Part shown: positions 6,412 through 13,430 of the stretch, one piece after another | Numbering within the stretch: the stretch's first letter is position 1 | Layout: each line of letters starts with the position of its first letter | DNA from: CAJBVG01 sp044376465 | Lineage (GTDB): Bacteria > Bacteroidota > Bacteroidia > Sphingobacteriales > Sphingobacteriaceae | Direction of reading: 5' to 3' | DNA length: 16,788 bases | Assembly: GCA_044376465.1 (NCBI GenBank) | Contig: JBILKW010000031.1 | Location: forward strand, 1-16,788 | Notes under the pieces: model-generated | What the model was told of the DNA's origin: nothing | What the model saw: the letters and a program-made list of their open reading frames with translations, nothing else | The model's database searches: none | Program-made: the position numbers and the translations under genes

Positions 6412-7293
6412 TTACTGTTTGTTAATTTTTATGATATTACTTTCTCCTTTTTTTAAAATAGAAACAATTTGCGTAACCGTATTCCCATCTCTCAGTATAA
6501 TATTTGCAGTACAAGAGGCCGTAAGCCCTTCGCTAATTCCAATTATTTTTACGCTGTTTACTTTTTCTGTTAAGGGTAGTATTAAAATTTTTTTTTGACG
6601 CTTAAGAACTAATTGATCAATAATTTTTTGATCATTTATATAAACTTGTACTTCATCAAGATCTTCTTGTTCACCATCCCAAATTTCTAATATCACTTCA
6701 TTAGAATTCCAGTTTACATTTAACACCTCGTTTCGTTTCAATGTATTTTTATCTGCACGGTCCTTTAATGTGCCAATTTTTTGTTTTAATATGGACAGGG
6801 TGTCGGTGTTTTTAATTTTATCCGCGCTTAAATATTCATTTTCTAATTTTTCTAAATATTGAGTGCTCACTAAATAAATGTAACCATTTACGCACGCCTT
6901 ACCATTATCATATTTTCCGTTAAAGCTGCCTTGAATAATGGTTTTGCCTCTTAGTGTTTTAATTTTAGCGTTTGAAACATGTAGATAACAAAATTCAGAT
7001 TCATTTGAAGAAGACTTAGTACTTATGTTCGCAGTTTCTTTAAACGAAACTTTTTGATTTGCAATATTTATGTTACCAATTATGGCACTCTTAGTTCTAT
7101 TGCTGCCGTAGATATCTGTAAGAGAATAGCCCTCAATTACACCTCCTTTATTCTCCTTAAAACTAAGCTTATAGCTAATTATTTCATTATTTGGTAATTG
7201 CAAGGTGCCTATAAATTCGTAATCAGTTTGGTTCTGGGAATAGCTAAACGTGAGTTTAAAAAATAACAAAAATAAAAAGGTGAGTTTTTTCAT
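6412..7293 (-). CDS. Secreted protein of unknown function
   Basis: I place the start at ATG 7293, which opens a signal peptide (MKKLTFLFLLFFKLTFSYSQ); a longer frame from 7323 would put ten extra residues before it. The protein is then 293 aa. The N-terminal domain (about 22-155) is rich in beta strands: FIGTLQLPNNEIISYKLSFKEN, IEGYSLTDIYG, GSFNGKYDNGKACVNGYIYLV. A helical linker (about 160-195) follows. The C-terminal domain has the pattern VILEIWDGEQEDLDEVQVYIND...KKILILPL...VKIIGISEGLTASCTANIILRDGN, which I recognise as a small beta-sandwich occurring at the end of several secreted Bacteroidota proteins. No catalytic motif is seen. It is directly coupled to the DUF2752 gene and divergent from the TM2 gene, suggesting an envelope role. 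Confidence 0.8.
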   Translation of the reverse strand: MKKLTFLFLLFFKLTFSYSQNQTDYEFIGTLQLPNNEIISYKLSFKENKGGVIEGYSLTDIYGSNRTKSAIIGNINIANQKVSFKETANISTKSSSNESEFCYLHVSNAKIKTLRGKTIIQGSFNGKYDNGKACVNGYIYLVSTQYLEKLENEYLSADKIKNTDTLSILKQKIGTLKDRADKNTLKRNEVLNVNWNSNEVILEIWDGEQEDLDEVQVYINDQKIIDQLVLKRQKKILILPLTEKVNSVKIIGISEGLTASCTANIILRDGNTVTQIVSILKKGESNIIKINKQ

Positions 7294-7337
7294 TTGTAAA
7301 ATATACCTATATTCGGTTAACAAATATAATTCTTATT
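7294..7337. promoter_or_regulatory. Shared divergent promoter region
   Basis: Only 44 bp separate the starts of the secreted protein gene (minus) and the TM2 gene (plus), so both promoters must overlap here or lie within the opposite gene. On the minus strand TATATTTT (7305-7298) is one base from TAnnTTTG. No good element was found on the plus strand. Confidence 0.4.
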
Positions 7338-7748
7338 ATGAAAAAATTTACAAACTCAATTTTAGCACTATGTGCTGTAGTTATGCTATCAGCTGGATCT
7401 ACGTATGCGTCATTCCCAGTAAAATCTAACTCGAAAAAAGAAATGACAAAAGAACAAGTAAGCAGCGTTAATGCTCCAACAGTTTCTGAAAGTACTGTAA
7501 AAGCAAGTAAAGAGGCTGCTACTAAGTTAGAATCTGCAAATTCTACTGATGCAAAAAATGCATTAGCAGGCATGGATCAAGAAAAACTTATCACCCTATT
7601 ACTTTGGTTTTTCTTAGGTGGTTTTGCCGCTCACAGATGGTATGTAGGCAAACCAGTAGGATGGAACATTTTATTTATCTTAACTTTTGGCGGTTGTGGC
7701 GTTTGGGCAATTGTTGACTTAATAAACATCTTAACTGATAAATTTTAG
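7338..7748 (+). CDS. TM2 domain-containing protein with signal peptide
   Basis: The 136-aa protein begins with a clear signal peptide (MKKFTNSILALCAVVMLSAG...YASF). A Ser/Thr/Lys-rich linker (about 25-75) follows, then the TM2 domain at about 85-136: LITLLLWFFLGGFAAHRWYVGKP, a turn, and NILFILTFGGCGVWAIVDLINILTD. The G-x-x-x-x-H-R-W/F-Y-x-G motif between the two helices and the D near the end of the second helix are the family markers. TM2 proteins are membrane proteins of unknown biochemical role. A cleaved signal followed by a long linker places the linker in the periplasm. The gene ends at a strong terminator and is probably monocistronic. Confidence 0.9.
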   Translation: MKKFTNSILALCAVVMLSAGSTYASFPVKSNSKKEMTKEQVSSVNAPTVSESTVKASKEAATKLESANSTDAKNALAGMDQEKLITLLLWFFLGGFAAHRWYVGKPVGWNILFILTFGGCGVWAIVDLINILTDKF

Positions 7749-7760
7749 TTCTAAATACAG

Positions 7761-7810
7761 CAAATAAAAAGTCCTGTTTCTTTAATATAGAAACAGGACT
7801 TTTTTATTTG
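7761..7810 (+). terminator. Rho-independent terminator after the TM2 gene
   Basis: The arms 7761-7780 and 7790-7810 pair almost perfectly (GTCCTGTTTC / GAAACAGGAC core, with flanking A- and T-tracts), loop of 9 nt, followed by a T run. The A-tract on the other side could let it work in both directions. Confidence 0.9.
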
Positions 7811-7834
7811 CTACGTAATAATGACGCAATTTTA

Positions 7835-7842
7835 TATGTTTG
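7835..7842 (+). promoter_or_regulatory. Possible -7 element (TATGTTTG) of the M61 peptidase gene
   Basis: TATGTTTG matches TAnnTTTG, 32 nt before the chosen ATG at 7875. It lies downstream of the alternative ATG at 7821, which supports the later start. No good -33 box is at the usual spacing. Confidence 0.4.
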
Positions 7843-7874
7843 CGTTAGTTTTATATTATAGCAAAAAAATTAAC

Positions 7875-9752
7875 ATGAAGACAAAATGTATATTAATTGC
7901 TGTGTGTTTCCTACTATTTGTTAATTTAACGAATGCGCAAAATACTCAGCAATATAAAATTGATTTAACTAAGGTTGAAGAGAATAGGTTGAAAGTTGAA
8001 TTGGTAGTGGCAAGTGCTACCTATCAAAACTTTAGCGATGAAGTAGTTTTTCAGTTTCCTAAAACTATACCGGGGACATACGCAGTGTTAGATTACGGTA
8101 GATTTATAAATAATTTTGTTGCCTTAGATGCTAATAAAAAAGTCTTAAAAATAAAAAAACAAGGAGAAAATAATTTTGTAATTTATGGAAAACCAAGTTT
8201 TATTTCATATGTAGTAAAAGACTCCTATCACACCAAGCAAAAGAAAAATAAAATATTTGAACCAGCAGGAACAAACATTCAAAAAGATGAGAACATCATT
8301 TTTAACAATTCTGGTTTTTTTGGAATATTTAAAGGAACAGAAAACACAGCCATTGAGTTGTTGATTGAAAAACCTAGTAACTTTTATGCAGTAACTTCGT
8401 TGAGTTCTACTTTACAAAACAATACTCAAATATTTAAAGCAAATGATTACCACGAATTAGTCGATAATCCTATTATGTTTTCTGAGCCAGATACTACTTC
8501 CTTTATGGTCGCAAACTGCAAAGTAACATTAGGTGTGTATAATGAAAGCGGCAGACAAATAAGTAAAGATATATACAAAGAGATTGAAAAATCGATGCAA
8601 GCGTTGGGCTTATTTTTTGAGAATGAGCTACCCGTAGATAACTACTCTTTTATAATATATTTAAAGGATTATACAGAGTATAAGGGAATATTTGAAGGAG
8701 ACAAGATAGGATTTTTTAAAATCATAAAAATCATTAGAAGCTTTAGTGGTCAAGGTTTTGGAGCCTTAGAGCATGGTAATTCATCAATGTATTTTTTGCC
8801 AGATTTCGGAAACGATCTTGCAGTAAAAACAATAAAAGACATTGCATCCCACGAATTTTTACACATTGTTACCCCCTTAAATTTACACTCAGAACATGTA
8901 GGTAATTTTAATTATGAAGATCCAAAAATGTCGAAACATTTATGGTTATACGAAGGCATTACCGAATATTTTGCAGGCTTAGCCTTAACACAAGGCAAGG
9001 TTACCGATCCTTGGAAATATTTAAGTGATGTGTTGGCAGGTAAAATTTCATCGGGAAGTAAATTTCCATTCGCCAAAATGTCATTTACAGAAATGAGTGA
9101 AAATGTTTTTAACGAGCCCCACAAGAGCCAATACCAGCAAGTATATGAGAGGGGTGCCTTAATGGGGGCATTGCTTGACATAGAAATAATAAGTGCAACC
9201 AATGGAGAGAAAACATTAAAAGATGTAGTATTTACCTTGAGTAAAAAATATGGGAAACATAAAAACTTTTCTGAACAAGAATTTTTCGATGAGTTTGTAG
9301 CAGCCAGTCACCCAAGCGTAAAAACATTTATAGATAAATACATTAGTGGGAGAGACACCTTAGCCATAAAAGAAATATTGGCTAAAGTTGGGATCGAGTA
9401 CAATGCAGAATATAAAGGGCTGGTTCCGGTATCGCCATTTGAAGGTGTAAAATTTACACGAATCAATTTAGGTGGGAAACGAATCGTAAAGAAAGTTTCC
9501 AAAGAGGCTTTTATTGAGTTCAAAAAAGGTGATAAATTAAACTCTGCGGAGATATTAAAACTGAACAGCAGCGAGTATGGTTTTATTGCCGATGGTACCA
9601 AATACATGATTGAGATCGAACGAGATGGTAAGCCTATTAAGCTAGAGGTTACGAATAAAATGAAAGAAGGCACGAAGAAGCATTACCTCTTTAGAATGAA
9701 AAATCTATCGGCAGAGCAGGAGAGGAATTATAAGAAGTGGTTGGGGGTGTAA
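7875..9752 (+). CDS. Secreted M61-family metallopeptidase (glycyl-aminopeptidase-like)
   Basis: The chosen start at 7875 opens a signal peptide (MKTKCILIAVCFLLFVNLTNAQ) and gives 625 aa; an ATG 54 nt upstream would put a non-signal stretch before it. The N-terminal beta-rich domain (about 25-215) is followed by the catalytic domain. There the zinc motif H326-E-F-L-H330 is in SHEFLHIVTPLNLHS, the third ligand E360 is in LWLYEGITEYFAG, and G296-A-L-E-H300 replaces the GGLEH/GAMEN-type exopeptidase motif. This order (GxLEH, HExxH, EGxxEY) is characteristic of M61. The C-terminus (about 515-600; KKGDKLNSAEILKLN, YMIEIERDGKPIKLEV) looks like a degenerate PDZ domain, as is usual in the family. It is probably periplasmic or outer-membrane associated. 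No T9SS tail is present. It follows the TM2 terminator and ends 1 nt before a palindromic repeat array. Confidence 0.92.
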   Translation: MKTKCILIAVCFLLFVNLTNAQNTQQYKIDLTKVEENRLKVELVVASATYQNFSDEVVFQFPKTIPGTYAVLDYGRFINNFVALDANKKVLKIKKQGENNFVIYGKPSFISYVVKDSYHTKQKKNKIFEPAGTNIQKDENIIFNNSGFFGIFKGTENTAIELLIEKPSNFYAVTSLSSTLQNNTQIFKANDYHELVDNPIMFSEPDTTSFMVANCKVTLGVYNESGRQISKDIYKEIEKSMQALGLFFENELPVDNYSFIIYLKDYTEYKGIFEGDKIGFFKIIKIIRSFSGQGFGALEHGNSSMYFLPDFGNDLAVKTIKDIASHEFLHIVTPLNLHSEHVGNFNYEDPKMSKHLWLYEGITEYFAGLALTQGKVTDPWKYLSDVLAGKISSGSKFPFAKMSFTEMSENVFNEPHKSQYQQVYERGALMGALLDIEIISATNGEKTLKDVVFTLSKKYGKHKNFSEQEFFDEFVAASHPSVKTFIDKYISGRDTLAIKEILAKVGIEYNAEYKGLVPVSPFEGVKFTRINLGGKRIVKKVSKEAFIEFKKGDKLNSAEILKLNSSEYGFIADGTKYMIEIERDGKPIKLEVTNKMKEGTKKHYLFRMKNLSAEQERNYKKWLGV

Positions 9753-9753
9753 T

Positions 9754-9957
9754 CGAATTAGCGAATTTACGAATTTACGAATTTACGAATTAGCGAACAA
9801 GCGAATTTACGAATTAGCGAACTAGCGAATTTACGAAATGGTGAAGGGGCAATTATTTAGAATATTAGTTAATGAGAAAATGTGTAATTTCGCACAATGT
9901 AATCGCTAATTCGCTAGTTCGCTAGTTCGTAAATTCGCTAATTCGTAAATTCGATTA
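9754..9957. repeat. Palindromic array of 8-nt words (CGAATTTA / CGAATTAG), hairpin 3
   Basis: From 9754 to 9833 there are ten contiguous 8-nt units: CGAATTTA or CGAATTAG, with CGAACAAG and CGAACTAG variants. From 9906 to 9953 there are six contiguous units of the reverse complement. Both outer ends carry TAATCGAATT, so the palindrome is closed at its edges. The 70-nt centre (about 9836-9905) is ordinary sequence. It starts 1 nt after the M61 stop and ends 3 nt before the tRNA, filling the whole gap. It is neither a CRISPR array (no spacers) nor protein-coding. Confidence 0.9.
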
Positions 9958-9960
9958 TTG

Positions 9961-10032
9961 GGCGCCGTAGTTCAACGGATAGAATAGATGTTTCCTAAAC
10001 ATTTGATGTGGGTTCGATTCCCGCCGGGGCCA
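9961..10032 (+). tRNA. tRNA-Arg (anticodon CCT)
   Basis: A full cloverleaf can be drawn: acceptor 9961-9967 with 10025-10031; D stem GTTC/GAAT at 9970-9973 and 9982-9985; anticodon stem GATGT/ACATT at 9987-9991 and 9999-10003, loop TTCCTAA with CCT at 9994-9996; T stem GTGGG/CCCGC at 10008-10012 and 10020-10024, loop TTCGATT. The discriminator base is A10032 and CCA is not encoded. One acceptor pair is broken: G9964 faces G10028, where GGCCCCG would pair fully. The anticodon reads AGG. Its anticodon arm and 3' end are partly duplicated at 11068-11117. Confidence 0.88.
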
Positions 10033-10033
10033 C

Positions 10034-10541
10034 AATTCTCTTTTTCAATAATTTACGGGGATTTCTTAAATGGTTCGTTTTTAACTGTGCAGCAATGTGT
10101 GCAGTGGCACTTTTGCTTTTTTAATAAAATTAACATAGTCAATTAAATAGTATGTTCATATAATGAAAATCCAATTAAATTAAGCATCTAATCCAGTGAA
10201 AAATGACTCGAAATTTCAAAGGCAAAGATTTATTTAATTTCTATTTCGTATTGAATATTAAGTTTAATAATATTGATTTTTATCACTATAAATTAAATTT
10301 TGATTAGAATAAATTAAACAATTTTATAATTAATTACGCCAGTGTTTTAATTATTTAGAGGTTATTTATATCGGATAATCATATTCAGATTAACTGAATT
10401 TGGTTCGTTTTTACATACCAGAAAAGGCTATAGTATTTTATAGCATTATATAATAAAATCTATACTTTGATTAAACTGTCAAATATGATATATGTTATTT
10501 TATTTCCTTTTTTTAGATTTGATGATAAATTCAAGATAAAA
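10034..10541. other. AT-rich gene-free stretch
   Basis: I see no coding frame that looks real and no RNA structure I can name. The word GGTTCGTTTTTA occurs at 10072-10083 and again at 10402-10413, about 330 bp apart. A stretch with GTGCAGCAATGTGTGCAGTG is near 10088, recalling the CATTGCAGTA words in later gaps. The base composition from 10100 to 10460 is clearly more AT-rich than the genes to the left, which fits foreign or relaxed DNA. Confidence 0.5.
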
Positions 10542-10934
10542 ATGAAAAAACTAATTTTCGCAATCATAGCTATTTTTGCTCTATCATCATGTGAGAAAGA
10601 TGACTCAGTAAATTCAATTCAGCCCACTTTAACGATAATTGGCAAATGGAAATTAGATAAATACCAAGCAATATTAAATGGTACTGTTAGTACTTTATAT
10701 GTAGGAATTCCTGATGATTACGTTGAATTTAAAATTAATAAGACATATGTAATGTCTATAGCTGCAAACAATTCTGTAGATTCAGGTATTTACGAGTTAA
10801 ATGGCAAAATATTAACTTTTGACACTTTAGATGTATGGGACATTACAAATCATACTAGTAATAACTTGATATTTGAAAGAAATGAGATTTCTAACGCAGG
10901 TGCAGAAAGATACATATTCTATTTAAAGCGTTAG
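10542..10934 (+). CDS. Small lipoprotein, lipocalin-like
   Basis: From ATG 10542 the protein is 130 aa with a bacterial lipoprotein signal: MKKLIFAIIAIFALSSC, with C17 as the lipidation site, followed by EKDD. A longer frame from a TTG at 10467 would bury this signal and is rejected. After a short linker come IIGKWKLDKY (G34-x-W36), a strand pattern VEFKINKTYVMSIAANNSVDSGIYELNGKILTF, and a basic C-terminal strand RYIFYLKR. The G-x-W start and the F-x-x-D/N-K-x-Y ... G-x-Y-x-L-x-G-x-x-L pattern fit the lipocalin-like lipoproteins common in Bacteroidota (often listed as lipocalin family or DUF4923-like). A ligand cannot be inferred. It is the only gene between the complete tRNA-Arg and its partial copy. 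No promoter or SD stands out. Confidence 0.75.
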   Translation: MKKLIFAIIAIFALSSCEKDDSVNSIQPTLTIIGKWKLDKYQAILNGTVSTLYVGIPDDYVEFKINKTYVMSIAANNSVDSGIYELNGKILTFDTLDVWDITNHTSNNLIFERNEISNAGAERYIFYLKR

Positions 10935-11067
10935 TGAATTTAAAATATTTTATAAATACAATTATCAAACTTGCAGTTATCATTGCAGTAACTCACAATT
11001 TTCATTACAATACAAAATTTTTAATTTGTAATTAATTAATAATCAGTAATTTAACTCCCAAAACTCT

Positions 11068-11117
11068 AATAGATGTTTCCTAAACATTTGATACCAGTTC
11101 GATTCTGGTCGGGGCCA
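11068..11117 (+). pseudogene. 3' part of a tRNA-Arg(CCT), lacking the acceptor 5' strand and D arm
   Basis: The anticodon arm is identical to that of the tRNA at 9961 (25 bases, 11068-11092). The T stem is ACCAG/CTGGT (11093-11097 and 11105-11109) instead of GTGGG/CCCGC, yet fully paired. The T loop TTCGATT and the 3' strand CGGGGCC plus A are the same. Upstream of 11068 there is no D arm and no sequence able to pair as acceptor 5' strand, so it cannot make a tRNA alone. Four of five T-stem pairs differ while pairing is kept, so it descends from a different functional tRNA-Arg gene. It is a candidate att site. Confidence 0.8.
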
Positions 11118-11118
11118 C

Positions 11119-11331
11119 TTCTCTAAAAATAAACTACTTACCTTTTATTTTCTTGGGTTTTTTGTTGGGCTATTTCAGTGAACCTTGCTTACATTGCAAT
11201 GGAATGTGTTTTTTGGCTGGGGACTTGAGGGTATTTGGTTGAGGTAGCAGTTGGTGTAGGATGTGAGATTGGAAATGTTTTGGGTTTATTGTAAATTGAA
11301 TTTTGTGAAACTTGAATCTGAATAAAACATT
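11119..11331 (+). other. Gene-free leader of the BspA-like gene
   Basis: No coding frame is seen. From 11192 it shares words with the gap before the next surface-protein gene (see the repeat entry). A convincing TAnnTTTG promoter was not found; GAATTTTG near 11302 is one base off. Confidence 0.5.
11192..11260 (+). repeat. Leader segment shared with 13453-13515 (copy A)
   Basis: CATTGCAATGGA (11192-11203) is followed after about 27 nt by AGGGTATTTGG and GAGGTAG. Copy B has the same CATTGCAATGGA, then AGGGTATATTTGGAGGTAG. The order and approximate spacing are kept while bases between have diverged. Both copies precede T9SS surface-protein genes. Confidence 0.5.
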
Positions 11332-13371
11332 ATGAAAAAAATATTCCTCTTAATTTTTGCTTTGGTTTTAAGCTTTCAAACTATCAATGCACAAGTTGTT
11401 TTGGACACAAATGGTGTTACAATTAAATGGACTGGTACATCATCAGTTCCATCAACCTATTTTGTTCAAGCAAGTCCAAGAGGAACACTCGAATGGTTTG
11501 CAATTGTTAGTGATTCAACCAAAAGCAAAATATCTGACTACCTCCAAAATGTTGCAACGGGAATAACTCATTTTACACCGCCTGGCGGTTCATCGCCTAT
11601 CCCCGTTAATAATATAGTAACATCTCGTGTCACTAATATGAGTTATATGTTTGCAGATGCTAATGCATTTAATCAACCTATTGGGTCTTGGGATGTAAGT
11701 AAGGTGACTAATATGAGTTATATGTTTTACAATGCTAAGGCCTTTAACCAAAATATTGGGTCTTGGGATGTAAGTAAGGTGACTAATATGAGTTATATGT
11801 TTTTTAATGCTAATACCTTTAACCAAAATATTGGGTATTGGGATGTGAGTAAGGTAACTGATTTAAGTGGTATGTTTTACAATGATGCTGCCTTTAACCA
11901 AAATATTGGGTCTTGGGATGTAAGTAAAGTAACTGATTTAAGCGGTATGTTTTACAATGATACTGCCTTTAACCAAAATATTGGGTCTTGGGATGTGAGT
12001 GAGGCAACTGATTTAAGTGGTATGTTTTACAATGCGTCTGCCTTTAATCAGCCTATTGAAAATTGGAATGTAAGTAAGGTAACTAGTATAAGATATATGT
12101 TTGCTAACGCTAAATCCTTTAACCAAAATATTGATTCTTGGGATATAAGCAAGGTGACTAATATGAGTTATATGTTTACTGGTGCTAACACCTTTAACCA
12201 ACCTTTAGGAAATTGGAATGTGAGTAAGGTGACTAATATGAATGAAATGTTTAGTAGCGCTTCATCATTTAACCAAAATATTGGTTCTTGGAATGTAATT
12301 AATGTAACTAATATGAGTTATATGTTTGCTTTTGCTAACTCCTTTAACCAACCTTTAGGAAATTGGAATGTGAGTAAGGTTACAAATATGAGTCATATGT
12401 TTATTGGTGCTAACTCCTTTAACCAAAATATTGGTTCTTGGAATGTAACTGAAGTGACTAATATGTATAGTATGTTTTCTAATGCTAATGCTTTTAACCA
12501 ACCTTTAGAAAATTGGAATGTGAGTAAGGTGACTAGTATGAGTTATATGTTTGCTGGCGCAAAATCCTTTAACCAAAATATTGATTCTTGGGAGGTAAGT
12601 AAGGTGACTGATATGAGTTATATGTTTGCAGATGCTAATGCATTTAACCAACCTTTAGGAAATTGGGATGTGAGTAAGGTAGCTAATATGAGTTATATGT
12701 TTGCTTTTGCTAACTCCTTTAACCAAAATATTGATTCTTGGGAAGTAAGTAAGGTGACCAATATGAGTTATATGTTTGCAGTTGCTAATGCATTTAACCA
12801 ACCTTTAGGAAATTGGAATGTGAGTAAGGTAACTATTATGAATTATATGTTTTATAATGCTAATGATTTTAACCAAAATATTGGGTCTTGGAATGTGAGC
12901 AATGTGACAGAAATGAATAATATGTTTTTGAGTGCTGGACTTTCAACTATTAATTACGATTCATTATTAATAGGTTGGTCAACAATTACATTTGAAGAGA
13001 CTCCATTAAAACAAGGCGTTTCATTTGACGCTGGTAGTTCTAAATATTGTAATGGTGTTTCAGCTCGAGCATCTATAATTAATACATATGGTTGGACTAT
13101 CACAGATGGTGGGTTGGATTGTTCAAGTGTAGGCATAGAAGAATTTGAAACGAGTAAATTAAAATTTTACCCTAACCCAACGAACAACATCATCAACGTT
13201 GATGGCTTGAATAAAAACGATAATAACCTAATTCAAATTTTTGATGTGCAAGGAAAATTAGTCATCACCAAAACCATTAACGAAAAAGGAACGATAGATT
13301 TATCGGAACTTAACAAAGGTGTTTATGTGATAAAGATTGGAGAGCTTGCGCAAAGGATAGTGAAGATGTAA
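11332..13371 (+). CDS. BspA-like (DUF285) repeat surface protein with T9SS C-terminal sorting domain
   Basis: This 679-aa secreted protein starts with a signal peptide (MKKIFLLIFALVLSFQTINAQ). After a beta-rich N-terminal part (22-99), residues 100-524 are 17 consecutive 25-residue repeats of the form VTNMSYMFANANAFNQPLGNWN, as in BspA-like/DUF285 leucine-rich-type surface proteins. A degenerate 18th unit and the usual cap follow: YDSLLIGW, then YCNGVSARASIINTYGWTITDGGLDC. Residues 611-679 (KFYPNPTNNIINV ... GVYVIKIGELAQRIVKM) are a type A T9SS sorting domain, which directs export across the outer membrane and attachment or release. BspA-like proteins commonly bind host or other surfaces; the ligand here is unknown. 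The C-terminal domain and terminator are near-copies of those of the next gene. The start is fixed by the signal peptide. Confidence 0.93.
   Translation: MKKIFLLIFALVLSFQTINAQVVLDTNGVTIKWTGTSSVPSTYFVQASPRGTLEWFAIVSDSTKSKISDYLQNVATGITHFTPPGGSSPIPVNNIVTSRVTNMSYMFADANAFNQPIGSWDVSKVTNMSYMFYNAKAFNQNIGSWDVSKVTNMSYMFFNANTFNQNIGYWDVSKVTDLSGMFYNDAAFNQNIGSWDVSKVTDLSGMFYNDTAFNQNIGSWDVSEATDLSGMFYNASAFNQPIENWNVSKVTSIRYMFANAKSFNQNIDSWDISKVTNMSYMFTGANTFNQPLGNWNVSKVTNMNEMFSSASSFNQNIGSWNVINVTNMSYMFAFANSFNQPLGNWNVSKVTNMSHMFIGANSFNQNIGSWNVTEVTNMYSMFSNANAFNQPLENWNVSKVTSMSYMFAGAKSFNQNIDSWEVSKVTDMSYMFADANAFNQPLGNWDVSKVANMSYMFAFANSFNQNIDSWEVSKVTNMSYMFAVANAFNQPLGNWNVSKVTIMNYMFYNANDFNQNIGSWNVSNVTEMNNMFLSAGLSTINYDSLLIGWSTITFEETPLKQGVSFDAGSSKYCNGVSARASIINTYGWTITDGGLDCSSVGIEEFETSKLKFYPNPTNNIINVDGLNKNDNNLIQIFDVQGKLVITKTINEKGTIDLSELNKGVYVIKIGELAQRIVKM
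11629..12903 (+). repeat. 17 tandem 75-bp units coding BspA-like repeats
   Basis: The array runs in phase with the codons for exactly 17 x 75 bp with no indel. From unit 6 to unit 17 the motif alternates strictly between a FNQP type (FNQPLGNWNVSK) and a FNQN type (FNQNIGSWNV), giving a 150-bp higher-order period of six dimers. Units 2-5 are all FNQN type, and units 3-5 look like recent single-unit duplications (DLSGMFYND shared by 4 and 5). Confidence 0.95.
13165..13371 (+). repeat. T9SS sorting-domain cassette, copy A
   Basis: These 207 coding bases align without gaps to 16480-16686 with about 19 mismatches by eye (about 91% identity). The upstream coding regions are unrelated. Similarity continues past the stop through CAAATTAATCAA to the terminator. 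Confidence 0.9.
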
Positions 13372-13396
13372 GACAAATTAATCAAAGAGAATATCA

Positions 13397-13429
13397 AAAA
13401 AGCCACGCCAGAAAAAGGTGTGGCTTTTT
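13397..13429 (+). terminator. Rho-independent terminator after the BspA-like gene
   Basis: AAAAAGCCACGCC (13397-13409) pairs with GGTGTGGCTTTTT (13417-13429) with a 7-nt loop; only a G-T wobble interrupts the stem. It is nearly identical to the terminator at 16712-16747. Confidence 0.92.
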
Positions 13430-13430
13430 A

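Larger units (their letters stand above)
9983..11092. mobile_element. Candidate small integrated element at tRNA-Arg(CCT), bounded by 25-bp direct repeats
   Basis: Bases 9983-10007 in the tRNA are identical to 11068-11092, and homology goes on to the tRNA 3' end in both copies. A complete tRNA at one end and a 3' part at the other is the usual footprint of tyrosine-recombinase integration into a tRNA gene. The shared core includes the anticodon stem-loop, a common crossover site. The interval holds only one recognisable gene (a lipoprotein) and no integrase, so this would be a relic, a passively mobilised element, or one end of something rearranged. A plain duplication of a tRNA fragment is the alternative. 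Confidence 0.35.

Noticed and set aside
7821..7874. Upstream ATG for the M61 peptidase
   Set aside because: It would hide the signal peptide, and a -7-like element lies inside this stretch.
9754..9957. CRISPR array
   Set aside because: The repeats are 8 nt, contiguous without spacers, and inverted between arms; no cas genes are present.
10467..10541. Upstream TTG start for the lipoprotein
   Set aside because: It would place 25 residues before an otherwise perfect lipoprotein signal peptide.
11590..12201. Reverse-strand frames across the BspA-like repeats
   Set aside because: They are periodic shadows of the 75-bp repeats, without start signals or recognisable content.
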